A stretch of DNA of 64,000 nucleotides from Chloroflexota bacterium (GCA_028875655.1 JAPPCX010000003.1:1-64000), one strand, 5' to 3'; counted from the stretch's first letter, positions 16,729 to 25,007 are shown. Numbers and translations: made by a program. The notes: generated by a model not told the origin, from the sequence alone.

Positions 16729-17123
16729 TACTGCCGGACACGCACACCCTGCTATGGTATATGGCTTTAAATCCTAGGCTTGGAACACAGGCCGAACACC
16801 GGATACTAAGATCCAGAATACTCGGAGAGGTCGCATTTTCGGCGATCTCAGTTTGGGAAGTTGCCCTGCTGCTGGCGAAGGGCCGTCTCACCCTCAACGT
16901 CTCTGCCATACAGTGGCGTCAAAACTTGCTGGGCGCGGGGTTCATCGAAATTCCGGTTGACGGCGCAATCGCCGCTCGTTCCGTCGCCCTGCCTGATTTT
17001 CACGATGATCCCGCCGACCGTATCATCGTAGCCACCGCTCTGGATGGCCACCAGCTGATCACCGACGACCGCGACATACTCAACTGGCCCGGCCTGCTCA
17101 ACCGATTTCCGGCTGGCCGGTGA
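16725..17123 (+). CDS. PIN-domain ribonuclease toxin (VapC-like)
   Basis: A 132-residue PIN protein with all acid motifs: D5 in LPDTHTLLWY, E45 in ISVWEVALL, D(D)PADRIIVATAL and the late TDDRDIL. It should cleave RNA and be neutralised by the product of the preceding gene. The start is TTG, overlapping the antitoxin stop (TTGA), which fits strong translational coupling. Its own stop overlaps the GTG of the DUF6884 gene by four bases (GTGA). Confidence 0.87.
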   Translation: MILPDTHTLLWYMALNPRLGTQAEHRILRSRILGEVAFSAISVWEVALLLAKGRLTLNVSAIQWRQNLLGAGFIEIPVDGAIAARSVALPDFHDDPADRIIVATALDGHQLITDDRDILNWPGLLNRFPAGR

Positions 17124-17545
17124 ACGGTGCCCAAATGGCAGCTCACCGCCGCATTTACCTGGTTTCCTGCGTTTCGCAGAAAACGCCGTACCGTGCTCCC
17201 GCTCAGGATTTATATACGTCCTCTTGGTTTCAAAAAGCCCGCGCTTATGTGTTAAAGTCCGGCTCCCCTTGGTTCATTCTGTCGGCAGAGCACGGCTTGG
17301 TACACCCTGACGACGTTTTGGATCCCTACGAAAAGACCTTGAACAATATGCGCGCTGCCGAGCGACGTGCCTGGGCGGAAAAAGTCCAACATCAAATGGA
17401 AACGACGCTGCCGGACGCCGACGAGATCGTCCTTTTTGCTGGCCAGCGTTACCGAGAGTACATCGAACCCTGGTTGCGTGGCCGCTTCGTCAGTGTCCAG
17501 GTTCCGATGCAGGGCCTTCCGATTGGCAAGCAATTGCAATTGTAA
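17120..17545 (+). CDS. DUF6884-domain protein
   Basis: The 141-residue protein carries the DUF6884 pattern: an opening IYLVSCVSQKT, LYTSSWFQKARAYV, WFILSAEHGLVHPDD, YEKTLNNM and LFAGQRYREYIEPWL. The domain occurs alone or near DNA-modification and phage-defence genes, and resembles a part of tRNA-guanine transglycosylase-associated proteins; its activity is not established. GTG at 17120 overlaps the toxin stop by four bases; ATG at 17135 is an alternative. The next gene begins seven bases after its end, so toxin, DUF6884 and GIY-YIG-like protein appear co-translated. Confidence 0.78.
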   Translation: MNGAQMAAHRRIYLVSCVSQKTPYRAPAQDLYTSSWFQKARAYVLKSGSPWFILSAEHGLVHPDDVLDPYEKTLNNMRAAERRAWAEKVQHQMETTLPDADEIVLFAGQRYREYIEPWLRGRFVSVQVPMQGLPIGKQLQL

Positions 17546-17552
17546 TCTGAAA

Positions 17553-18245
17553 ATGAGCCGTGCTGAAGACATCGTGACGTTTTACGCTTTGCTGCAAGAG
17601 TTGGAGCAGAGCATATACGGGAAGCGCACTCTGACCGATTGCGACGGCAAAATGGATTGGCCGAAACGGGGCGTTTATTTCTTTTTCGAGCCAGTTGAGC
17701 ATCGTTCTGGCGGCGGTAGTTGCCCCAGAGTGGTTCGCGTAGGCACCCACGCAATAAAGGGAAAAGCCGACACAACATTGTGGAATCGTCTCAGGCAGCA
17801 TCGGGGAACGCTGAACCCTCCAAGTGGCAATCATCGCGGATCGGTGTTTCGCAAACTGATCGGCGAAGCACTGATCCGCCGCGATTGTCTGACCAACGGC
17901 GCCGACACTTGGGGACGTGGCAATACCGCTCCGCGTGATGTGAGGGATGTCGAGCGGCCTATCGAAATGGCAGTCAGTCGCTACATCGGCGCAATGCCGT
18001 TCCTTATCGTGCCAGTATTGGATGCTCCCGGCCCCGACAGCAAACGCGGTTACATCGAACGTAACGCTATCGCCCTGCTCAGTGCCTACAACACCGCTGA
18101 CGCTGACACGCCTTCTCCGCAATGGCTCGGCTGCCATTCTTCTAGAGAGCGCGTCCGACGCTCTGGTCTATGGAACAACGACCACGTGAACGAGGACTAC
18201 TCCCCTGAATTTCTGAATGTTCTTGCAGAGTTGTTTGGGCGATGA
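17553..18245 (+). CDS. GIY-YIG-like nuclease-domain protein
   Basis: I read this 230-residue protein as a divergent GIY-YIG nuclease: GVY at 40-42, VRVG at 61-64 (in place of YIG), the arginine/histidine pair in LWNRLRQH (R79, H83), and a possible catalytic glutamate E169 in GYIERNAIALL. About 85 residues separate the arginine helix from the glutamate, longer than in simple family members, and include a conserved-looking GNHRGSVFRKLIGEAL. The start at 17553 lies seven bases after DUF6884; an earlier frame from 17367 lies inside that gene. The fold assignment is by eye and needs confirming. Confidence 0.6.
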   Translation: MSRAEDIVTFYALLQELEQSIYGKRTLTDCDGKMDWPKRGVYFFFEPVEHRSGGGSCPRVVRVGTHAIKGKADTTLWNRLRQHRGTLNPPSGNHRGSVFRKLIGEALIRRDCLTNGADTWGRGNTAPRDVRDVERPIEMAVSRYIGAMPFLIVPVLDAPGPDSKRGYIERNAIALLSAYNTADADTPSPQWLGCHSSRERVRRSGLWNNDHVNEDYSPEFLNVLAELFGR

Positions 18246-18315
18246 AACGAACCCCGCATTGACGCCCCAATCGTCCCGCCATACAATAATCCCACAAATC
18301 CGAATACCCAATCGC

Positions 18316-18555
18316 TGTGAAGGGGATTAGTAAGCGTCCAGCGAGGCCCAGAGAGCCGGAGTTGCTGTGAACCGGCGCCTGGCGCAGACGCCCAATGGAC
18401 CCCGGAGCCGTCCGCCGAAAGGACTCTGTTCCGCTTGATACGGAGCTAAGTAGGCCGGAACGCCTGGGCCGCGTTATTCGCCCAACCAACACCGTACGCA
18501 GGGTGGCATTGCGACCATTTGGCTCGTCCCTCAAGGGACGGGCTTTTTCTTTTGC
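18316..18555 (+). ncRNA. Tryptophan T-box leader of trpE
   Basis: The leader upstream of trpE has the parts of a T-box. The stem I region has an AGTA bulge (18329-18332) and CAGAGAGCCGG…GTGAACCGGCG arms. A TGG specifier codon followed by A lies at 18396-18399. The T-box sequence AGGGTGGCATTGCGACC is at 18500-18516, and an intrinsic terminator (CGTCCC-TCAA-GGGACG, then a T-rich run) spans 18525-18553. Uncharged tRNA-Trp should pair with TGG and with GGTGGC, forming the antiterminator and allowing trpE transcription when tryptophan is short. Confidence 0.88.
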
Positions 18556-18587
18556 CATCCACTTCAAACTGCATTGGACACCATACC

Positions 18588-20048
18588 GTGAGCACGTACT
18601 ATCCTACATTGGAACAAGTTAGATCCCTGGCCGGTCAGGGCAACCTCTGCCCTGTCTATCGCACCATCAACGCCGACCTGGAGACTCCCGTGTCGGCCTA
18701 CCTGAAGGTGGCCCGCCCGCCGTACTCCTTCCTGCTGGAATCGGTGGCCGGCGGCGAGCGCATCGGGCGCTACAGCTTTATCGGCACCGAACCCTACGAC
18801 GTTTTCAGCACCGGCGCCGATCAACCGTCCGGTCAGGTTGACCCGTTGACCCTGGTGGAACGGGAAATGGACTCGTTCCAACTCATCCCCGTTGAGGGTC
18901 TGCCTCCGTTCCATGGCGGCGGCGTGGGTTACGTGGCCTACGACGCCGTGCATTACTTCGAGCCGCGCGTGCCCATGCTGGAGTCGGATCCGCAGGGCCT
19001 GCCCGAGTCGGTGTTCATGTTCACCGATACCCTGCTGGTGTTCGACCATCTGCGCCACGACATCAAGGTGGTCAGCCACGCCCGGCTGGACAATGGTGAT
19101 ATCGACGCCGCCTACAAGGCGGCCATCGCCAAGATCGAGCGCATGGTGGATCGCTTGGAACGTCCTCTGGAAATCCCGGCCGAATTGCTGGCAAGCCCTG
19201 CCGTAACGTCCGGCGGGGAGTTCACCTCCAACTTCACCGTTCCCGAATACGAGGCCGTGGTGGACAAGTGCGTCGAGTACATTTACGCCGGCGACGTTAT
19301 CCAGGTGGTCAACTCACAACGGTTCAGCCGGCGCACCGACGCCCACCCCTTCCAGGTGTACCGCGCCCTGCGAGGCAGCAACCCGTCGCCCTACATGTAC
19401 TACCTGGACCTCAACGGCTTCCAGATTGTCGGCGCGGCCATCGAGACGGTAGCCACCGTGCACGACGGCATCGTCAACACACATCCCATCGCCGGCACCC
19501 GCCCGCGAGGCCAGACGCCGGCCGAGGACGCAGCGCTTGAAGCGGAACTGAAAGGCAGCGAAAAGCAGCAGGCCGAGCACATCATGCTGCTGGACCTGGG
19601 GCGCAACGACATCGGCCGCGTCAGCGTGCCCGGCACCGTCGAGGTCACACAGTACATGGACGTGGAACGGTTCTCCCACGTCATGCACCTGGTGTCCCAC
19701 GTGGAAGGCCAGCTGCGCCCCGACATGACGCCCTACGACGCGCTGCGAGCCTGTTTCCCGGCCGGCACGGTGTCCGGCGCGCCCAAGATCCGCGCCATGG
19801 AGATCATCGCCGAGGTGGAGCAGGAACGCCGCGGGCCATACGGCGGCGCGGTGGCCTACTTCAGCTACAACGGCAACATGGACACCGCCCTCGTGCTGCG
19901 CACCGGAATCTTCAAGGACGGCATCATGTACGTTCAGGCCGGCGGGGGCGTGGTCGCCGACAGTGTCGCCGAGGACGAATACATGGAAACCCGCCACAAG
20001 TCCGGCGCAATGATGCGCGCCATCGACACCGCCGAAGGCATCACCTAA
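18588..20048 (+). CDS. trpE: Anthranilate synthase component I
   Basis: The 486-residue chorismate-binding enzyme makes anthranilate from chorismate with ammonia from TrpG. The tryptophan-feedback region LLES is present (SFLLESVAGGERIGRYSFIG), as are the C-terminal PIAGTRPRG, LVSHVEGQL and PAGTVSGAPKIRAMEII motifs. Start is GTG at 18588, directly after the T-box terminator; earlier in-frame starts lie inside the terminator. Expression is presumably controlled by the Trp T-box. The glutaminase gene follows after one intervening VOC gene. Confidence 0.93.
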   Translation: MSTYYPTLEQVRSLAGQGNLCPVYRTINADLETPVSAYLKVARPPYSFLLESVAGGERIGRYSFIGTEPYDVFSTGADQPSGQVDPLTLVEREMDSFQLIPVEGLPPFHGGGVGYVAYDAVHYFEPRVPMLESDPQGLPESVFMFTDTLLVFDHLRHDIKVVSHARLDNGDIDAAYKAAIAKIERMVDRLERPLEIPAELLASPAVTSGGEFTSNFTVPEYEAVVDKCVEYIYAGDVIQVVNSQRFSRRTDAHPFQVYRALRGSNPSPYMYYLDLNGFQIVGAAIETVATVHDGIVNTHPIAGTRPRGQTPAEDAALEAELKGSEKQQAEHIMLLDLGRNDIGRVSVPGTVEVTQYMDVERFSHVMHLVSHVEGQLRPDMTPYDALRACFPAGTVSGAPKIRAMEIIAEVEQERRGPYGGAVAYFSYNGNMDTALVLRTGIFKDGIMYVQAGGGVVADSVAEDEYMETRHKSGAMMRAIDTAEGIT

Positions 20049-20053
20049 CCCTA

Positions 20054-20084
20054 CCGTCATTCCCGCGAAAGCGGGAATCCAGGA
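20054..20084. repeat. REP-like palindrome (cattcccgcgaaagcgggaat)
   Basis: An 8-base inverted repeat, ATTCCCGC-GAAA-GCGGGAAT (20059-20078), with flanks GTC and CCAGGA. It belongs to the family also seen at 32743-32822 and 61393-61417. Here its end supplies the AGGAG that serves the next gene as ribosome site. Confidence 0.7.
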
Positions 20085-20091
20085 GACCAAA

Positions 20092-20532
20092 ATGCTCAAA
20101 TCCTTCTTTCACACTGGCTTCATCGTCAAGGACCTGGAAGCCGCCATTGACTTCTACTCCGACGTGCTCGGCTTGACGCTGACCATGCGCACCGAGCGCA
20201 CCGGCGAGTTTCCCACCACGCTGCTGGGGTTCCCCGACACTCACATCAAGGGCGCTTTCTTTGACATGGGCGACGGCCACCAGTTGGAGCTCATCCAGTA
20301 CATGAACCCCGAGGGCGGTTACGCCGATTTCGACAAGAACGACGTTCGCGCCGCCCATCTAGCGTTCTTCGTTGAGGACATCGACGCCTTTTACGAAAAC
20401 ACCCGCAACCGTGGCCTCACGTATCCGACGCCGCCGGTTGCCATGTACGACGACGATGGCAAGATGGTGCGCAAGGCGTCCTACTGCCAGGACCCGGACG
20501 GCAACTGGCTGGAACTGGTGGAGCTTTACTGA
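20092..20532 (+). CDS. VOC / glyoxalase-family protein
   Basis: The 146-residue protein is a vicinal oxygen chelate protein with two beta-alpha-beta-beta-beta units: HTGFIVKDLEAAIDFYSDVLGL at the start and YCQDPDGNWLELVELY at the end. The metal ligands expected near H10, E77 (QLELIQY), H91 (AAHLAFFV) and E143 are present. Possible roles are lactoylglutathione-lyase-like or methylmalonyl-CoA epimerase-like. Its position between trpE and trpG is unusual; its stop overlaps the trpG start by one base (TGATG). Confidence 0.82.
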   Translation: MLKSFFHTGFIVKDLEAAIDFYSDVLGLTLTMRTERTGEFPTTLLGFPDTHIKGAFFDMGDGHQLELIQYMNPEGGYADFDKNDVRAAHLAFFVEDIDAFYENTRNRGLTYPTPPVAMYDDDGKMVRKASYCQDPDGNWLELVELY

Positions 20533-21119
20533 TGCTGCTGCTCATCGACAACTACGACAGCTTCACCTACAACCTCTACCAGTACCTCTGCGAACTGGGC
20601 GCAGAGGTTGAGGTGATTCGCAACGACAAGACCACCATCGAGGATATTGAGGCGATGCAGCCCGAGGGCATCGTGGTGTCTCCCGGGCCCTGCACGCCGC
20701 GGGAGGCCGGCATATCCAACGATGTGATCCGGCACTTCGGACCCAAGCTACCGGTGCTGGGCGTCTGCCTGGGCCACCAGTGCATCGGCGACGCCTACGG
20801 CGCGACGGTGGACCGCGCCGGTGAAATCCGCCACGGCAAGACTTCGATGATCCACCACGACGGCGAGGGGGTTTTCGCCGGCCTGCCCAGCCCCTTCGAG
20901 GCCATCCGCTACCACAGCCTGGTCATCTACCCCGACACGGTGCCCGACTTCCTGGAAGTTACCGCCTGGACTGACAACGGCCTCATCATGGGGGTTCGTC
21001 ACAAGGAACTCCCCGTCGAGGGCATCCAGTTCCACCCCGAGTCCATCATGACGCTGGTGGGCCACGATCTGCTCCAGAACTACCTCAACCAGGTGGCAGC
21101 GTTCCACGGCAAGGGTTAG
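20532..21119 (+). CDS. trpG: Anthranilate synthase component II (glutaminase)
   Basis: The 195-residue class I glutamine amidotransferase supplies ammonia to TrpE and may also serve para-aminobenzoate synthesis. It shows LLIDNYDSFTYNL, the oxyanion motif PGPCTP, nucleophile C79 in GVCLGHQ, and the catalytic H-P-E in IQFHPESIMT. It is translationally coupled to the VOC gene and is presumably part of the T-box-controlled transcript. Confidence 0.93.
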   Translation: MLLLIDNYDSFTYNLYQYLCELGAEVEVIRNDKTTIEDIEAMQPEGIVVSPGPCTPREAGISNDVIRHFGPKLPVLGVCLGHQCIGDAYGATVDRAGEIRHGKTSMIHHDGEGVFAGLPSPFEAIRYHSLVIYPDTVPDFLEVTAWTDNGLIMGVRHKELPVEGIQFHPESIMTLVGHDLLQNYLNQVAAFHGKG

Positions 21120-21195
21120 CCTTCCCTGGGTTTAGGGTTCCGGTTGCTATACTGGATAGACGCGCCTACACGGGCATCTTGAAAAGGAGGCAACC

Positions 21196-22377
21196 ATGAA
21201 CCCACGCAACATCGGCCCCAACGTCCTGTCGTGGCTCCCCGCCGACCAGATCGAAGAGTCGGCGATGCAGCAGATTGAAAACCTCTCCCGGATGCCCTTT
21301 ATCTTCAAGCACGTCGCGGTCATGCCGGACTGCCACTTTGGCATGGGCGCTACCGTGGGGTCGGTCATCCCGACCAACCGCGCCATCATCCCCGCCGCCG
21401 TCGGCGTGGACATCGGCTGCGGTATGATCGCCGTCAAGACTCCGCTCACCCGCGAGGACCTGCCCGAAGACCTTTCCGACATTCGCAAGGCCATCGAACA
21501 CCAGGTGCCCCTCAGCGCCGGCCACTACAACCGCAGCATCAAGAAGACCGCCAAGCCCCGTATCGAGCAGCTTGAAGCCAAGGCCGCGGAGCTTGACCGG
21601 CTGGACTTCTACGACAAGCTCGATAAGAACTGGCGCAAGCAGCTGGGTTCTCTTGGGTCGGGCAACCACTTCATCGAGGTCGTGCTGGATGAGGAAGGGT
21701 ACGCGTGGGCGTTCCTGCACTCCGGTTCCAGGGGCGTGGGCAACCGCATGGCTGCCCACCACATCAAAATCGCCAAGGCGTTGATGGAAAAGTGGTATAT
21801 CAACCTGCCCGACGCCGACCTCGCCTACCTGGTCGAGGATACGCCGGAGTTCGACGACTACATGAAGGACCTCGAATGGGCCCAGGAGTTCGCCCTGCTC
21901 AACCGCGAGGAGATGATGGAGCGCATCATCCGGCTGCTCCAGTACCGTTGCGGCGACTTTGAGCCGGTTGAAACCGTCCAGTGCCACCACAACTTTACCC
22001 AGCGCGAGCATCACTTCGGCAAGAATATCCTGGTGTCCCGCAAGGGGGCCATCGAAGCGCGGGAAGGGCAGCTTGGCCTGATTCCCGGGTCCATGGGCAC
22101 CCGCAGCTACGTGGTGCGCGGCAAGGGCAACGCGGCGTCATTCAATACGGCCCCCCACGGAGCGGGCCGCCGCCTCAGCCGCAACAAGGCCCGCGCCAAC
22201 TTCACCATGGAAGACTTCGACCGGGACATGGTCGGCATTGAGGTCAACCGCTCGGAGGCTTTCCTGGACGAGTTGCCCGGGGCCTACAAGGACATCGACG
22301 TAGTGATGGAGCAGTCCGCCGGCCTGGTGGAAATCCTCCACACGTTCCGGCAGATCGTGAACGTGAAGGGCGCGTAA
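21196..22377 (+). CDS. rtcB: RNA-splicing ligase RtcB
   Basis: The 393-residue protein joins 2',3'-cyclic phosphate or 3'-phosphate RNA ends to 5'-OH ends, using GTP and Mn2+. It shows the RtcB signatures MPDCHFGMGATVGSVIPT, GVDIGCGMIAVKT, GSGNHFIEV, HHNFTQREHH and the HGAGRRLSR loop near the C-terminus that includes the guanylated-histidine region. A clear AAAGGAGG ribosome site precedes the ATG. It stands alone between trpG and an MmgE gene; no archease gene is nearby. Confidence 0.95.
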   Translation: MNPRNIGPNVLSWLPADQIEESAMQQIENLSRMPFIFKHVAVMPDCHFGMGATVGSVIPTNRAIIPAAVGVDIGCGMIAVKTPLTREDLPEDLSDIRKAIEHQVPLSAGHYNRSIKKTAKPRIEQLEAKAAELDRLDFYDKLDKNWRKQLGSLGSGNHFIEVVLDEEGYAWAFLHSGSRGVGNRMAAHHIKIAKALMEKWYINLPDADLAYLVEDTPEFDDYMKDLEWAQEFALLNREEMMERIIRLLQYRCGDFEPVETVQCHHNFTQREHHFGKNILVSRKGAIEAREGQLGLIPGSMGTRSYVVRGKGNAASFNTAPHGAGRRLSRNKARANFTMEDFDRDMVGIEVNRSEAFLDELPGAYKDIDVVMEQSAGLVEILHTFRQIVNVKGA

Positions 22378-22417
22378 TGTAGGTAGTCCGTCGTGGTCGA
22401 AACGGCAGGGCAATCCG

Positions 22418-22445
22418 GTAGGGGCGAATAATTATTCGCCCCTAC
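22418..22445. repeat. Perfect 28-bp palindrome
   Basis: GTAGGGGCGAATAA is followed immediately by its exact reverse complement, giving a 14-bp perfect inverted repeat with no loop. It lies between rtcB and the MmgE gene. It could be a small mobile-element trace or a weak terminator for rtcB; no T-run follows. Confidence 0.6.
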
Positions 22446-22496
22446 TTGTCATATAATCTCTACAATCCTCTGCAACGACGTGAAACGGAGCCTGCC

Positions 22497-23870
22497 ATGA
22501 CCACCATCGCCGAATACGTCTCGAACTACTCTGCCAATCTGCACTTCCGCGACATCCCCGCCGAAACCGTTCACGACCTCAAGCGCATGACCATCGACAC
22601 CATCGGCTGCGCCATCGGGGGCTACACATCGGAACCGAGCAAGATTGCCCGCGACCTGGCTGGGGAAATTACCGGACACCGCCGCCCGGTCACCGTCATC
22701 GGCAGCGGCCTCACCAGTAGCCCCGAGCTGGCCACCTTCGCCAACGGCGTGATGATCCGCTACCTGGACTTCAATGACGGTTACACCACCCTGGAATCCG
22801 GCCATCCCAGCGACAGCATCGCCGCTACTCTGGCCGGCGCGGAATTGGCCGGGGCCGGCGGCCGGCGATTCATCGCCGCCACGGCCGTGGCCTACGAGGC
22901 GTTCTGCCGCTTTGGCGACGCTTTCAACATCAGGGCGCTCGGGTTTGACCACGTCACCAACGGGGCCATCGCCAGCTCGCTGGGCGCGGCTCGCGCCATG
23001 GGCCTCTCCGTCGCGCAGACGGAGCAGACGTTGAACCTGGGCATCACGCCTAACCTCGCGCTGGGCCAGACCCGCGTTGGCGAGCTTTCCCACTGGAAGG
23101 GTTGCGCTTATGCCAACGCCAGCCGCAACGCCGTGTTTGCCGCCCTGCTGGCCGAGCGCGGACTCACCGGGCCGGGGTCGATATTTGAGGGCGAGCTTGG
23201 TTTCTTCAACGCAGTGACGAAGGAGCCTTACCAGCTGGAACCCTTCGGCGGCGACCGGGGCCAACCTTTCAAGGTCCACGAGTGCAACATCAAGCACTTC
23301 GCCCTCGGCCTGTACTCACAAACCGTCGTGGAGGCCGCCCTGGAAGCCCGCCAGCAGGTGCCGGATTTCAATGAGGCCAACGTCGCCGGCGTCCATATCC
23401 GCACCCTCCAGAAGGCTATCGACATCATGGCCGGCGACGAGGAAAAGTATCACCCCCAGACTCGGGAGTCCGCCGACCACAGTATGCCCTACGCCACAGC
23501 CATCGCCCTGAAGCACAACACTCTGAACCAGAGCCACTTTTCGGACGAGCACATCAACGATCCGGCCATCGCTACCCTCATCGGCAACACGCGCATCGAA
23601 GCTTCCGAAGAGGCCGCCCGCCGGTTCCCCGACGCCATGCTGTGCAATCTGGACCTGCGGATGAACAACGGGCAGACCTATAGCGCCGAGGTTGGGCACT
23701 TCCGCGGCCATCATCGCAACCCGATGACCGACGCCGAGGTGGAAGCCAAGTTCCGCGGCCTGTGCGAGGACCTGCTGTCACCGGATCAGACGGAGGAATT
23801 GCTGGGCCGTCTCTGGAACCTGGAAGAAGAGGAAAACATCAGCGTGCTATTGCGCCTGACGCGGATTTAA
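22497..23870 (+). CDS. MmgE/PrpD family protein
   Basis: A 457-residue MmgE/PrpD protein, closer to 2-methylcitrate dehydratase PrpD than the one at 14003. Features are ETVHDLKRMTIDTIGCAIGGY, MIRYLDFNDGY, the HPSDSIAATLA stretch, GNTRIEA and the C-terminal EVGHFRGHHRNPMTDAEVEAKF. It probably dehydrates 2-methylcitrate or a similar tricarboxylate in propionyl-CoA breakdown. Start at 22497 is preceded by GGAG. No other 2-methylcitrate-cycle gene is adjacent, though a PEP mutase/isocitrate-lyase-like gene lies at 7279-8430. Confidence 0.87.
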   Translation: MTTIAEYVSNYSANLHFRDIPAETVHDLKRMTIDTIGCAIGGYTSEPSKIARDLAGEITGHRRPVTVIGSGLTSSPELATFANGVMIRYLDFNDGYTTLESGHPSDSIAATLAGAELAGAGGRRFIAATAVAYEAFCRFGDAFNIRALGFDHVTNGAIASSLGAARAMGLSVAQTEQTLNLGITPNLALGQTRVGELSHWKGCAYANASRNAVFAALLAERGLTGPGSIFEGELGFFNAVTKEPYQLEPFGGDRGQPFKVHECNIKHFALGLYSQTVVEAALEARQQVPDFNEANVAGVHIRTLQKAIDIMAGDEEKYHPQTRESADHSMPYATAIALKHNTLNQSHFSDEHINDPAIATLIGNTRIEASEEAARRFPDAMLCNLDLRMNNGQTYSAEVGHFRGHHRNPMTDAEVEAKFRGLCEDLLSPDQTEELLGRLWNLEEEENISVLLRLTRI

Positions 23871-24296
23871 TCACGCTCCGATGCGCGTCCCGTCCGGATA
23901 CGTATAGCCCACCCTGTCGCTGTACCCGCCGGCGGCGGGGAAGATCTGCCGGTACAGCCCGCGGGCGCGGTTTTTTACCACCGCTCCGGCCGCGTCCTTG
24001 GTGGGCGTCGGCTTGGCGTTCTGGTCCTTGTAGAACTGGGATTGCAACGGGCTGTCGTCCTCCATCTCCCAGATGCACAGGTAGCGCATCACGTTGTTGG
24101 CCTGCCCATCCTCCGGGTCCAGCATGAACCGTCGCGCGCTGATGTAGCCGGGGATCGACATACGCTCCGGCAGGTGCTCCTCGTTGTACCACTTGTTGAA
24201 CACCTCGTCGTCCGCTGGATCAACCTCCATCATTACCACCAACACGCTGGTGCCTACCTGTTGATTGCTGACTTTGCTGCCGTTTGTGCTGGTCAT
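23871..24296 (-). CDS. DUF4286/EthD-like dimeric alpha-beta barrel protein
   Basis: The roughly 141-residue protein has the pattern of small ferredoxin-like barrels: VLVVMMEVDPADDEVFNKWYNEEHLPERMSIPGY, an arrangement found in EthD-like and DUF4286 proteins. Function is unknown; many such proteins support degradation of small organic molecules. Start at 24296 (MTSTNG) has a GGAGGA site; ATG at 24311 is possible. It converges with the MmgE gene with no gap. Confidence 0.68.
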   Translation of the reverse strand: MTSTNGSKVSNQQVGTSVLVVMMEVDPADDEVFNKWYNEEHLPERMSIPGYISARRFMLDPEDGQANNVMRYLCIWEMEDDSPLQSQFYKDQNAKPTPTKDAAGAVVKNRARGLYRQIFPAAGGYSDRVGYTYPDGTRIGA

Positions 24297-24313
24297 GCTT
24301 GGTTCCTCCACGT

Positions 24314-24706
24314 CTATGTTTCCAGTAGTTCGGTGACGGTCACATTGCCGCCGTGTGTGAAATCAATGGACAGGTTGTTGTCCCATAACAAGCCGACTCC
24401 GATGAGGGGAAAGGTTTCAGATTCCAATACGTTAATCACGTGTTCGCGGCCGTGCCATAAAATGTTCCCGCGATAGGTGTCAAAATCTGCAAACTGGCCG
24501 GTTCCTGTTCTAAAGCCGGTAATCGAGATGAACGGAAACCCCAATTGTTCAATCGCTGACGCCGGCAGCGTCATATCGCCGGTAAATCCAGTGTCTAATC
24601 GCGCCTCTATGGTTCGTTCTTGCCCGTTTGAGTCAACCAACACGACGGCGATAGTTGCCCACCGCAACAGATGCACGGATCCGCTGATCATGCTCGGGAC
24701 GATCAT
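24314..24706 (-). CDS. Clan AA retropepsin-like aspartic protease
   Basis: This 130-residue protein carries LDTGFTGDMTLPASAIEQLGF with catalytic D38, and the second conserved element FPLIGVGLLWDNNLSIDF. It is homologous to the 6881-7279 protein, although overall similarity outside the motifs is low. Its start overlaps the stop of a small upstream gene by four bases (ATGA), an arrangement recurring in other genomes for clan AA proteases with a small partner. The substrate is unknown. Confidence 0.83.
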   Translation of the reverse strand: MIVPSMISGSVHLLRWATIAVVLVDSNGQERTIEARLDTGFTGDMTLPASAIEQLGFPFISITGFRTGTGQFADFDTYRGNILWHGREHVINVLESETFPLIGVGLLWDNNLSIDFTHGGNVTVTELLET

Positions 24707-24960
24707 GGGCTAAGCGACTCAAACGCGGCGGGAAAGCCAACTCTAAATCCATATACGTCGGCTTCAGGCTTGCGCTGCCTCAGACGCGCCGCCGCCTTAT
24801 GCAGCGCTTCGTCCAGTTCCCAATCCATGCTATCGTGATCTACGGTCAGGAAATAGCCAATCGGTTCCTCGGCTCCTTTCAATGTCGGGCGCACCTTTTC
24901 TTGATACACCTTCCGGCCGACTTCCTCGGCTTCTTCGGGGCTCATGTCTCGCCATCCCAT
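24703..24960 (-). CDS. Small partner protein of the aspartic protease
   Basis: An 85-residue acidic protein of unknown function (MGWRDMSPEEAEEVGRKVYQ … EADVYGFRVGFPAAFESLSP). The start at 24960 has an AGGAGG ribosome site; the frame extends to 25188 only by running through the NHL gene. The ATGA overlap with the protease suggests that the two work together, perhaps as substrate or regulator. This is inference from coupling only. Confidence 0.65.
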   Translation of the reverse strand: MGWRDMSPEEAEEVGRKVYQEKVRPTLKGAEEPIGYFLTVDHDSMDWELDEALHKAAARLRQRKPEADVYGFRVGFPAAFESLSP

Positions 24961-25007
24961 TTCCTCCTCCTGCTTGTGGTTGTATCCCGACAAACTTGCG
25001 GGCTTTA

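Noticed and set aside
22418-22445. Palindrome as a CRISPR repeat or attachment site
   Set aside because: It occurs only once here, has no regular spacers, and no integrase or cas gene is near.
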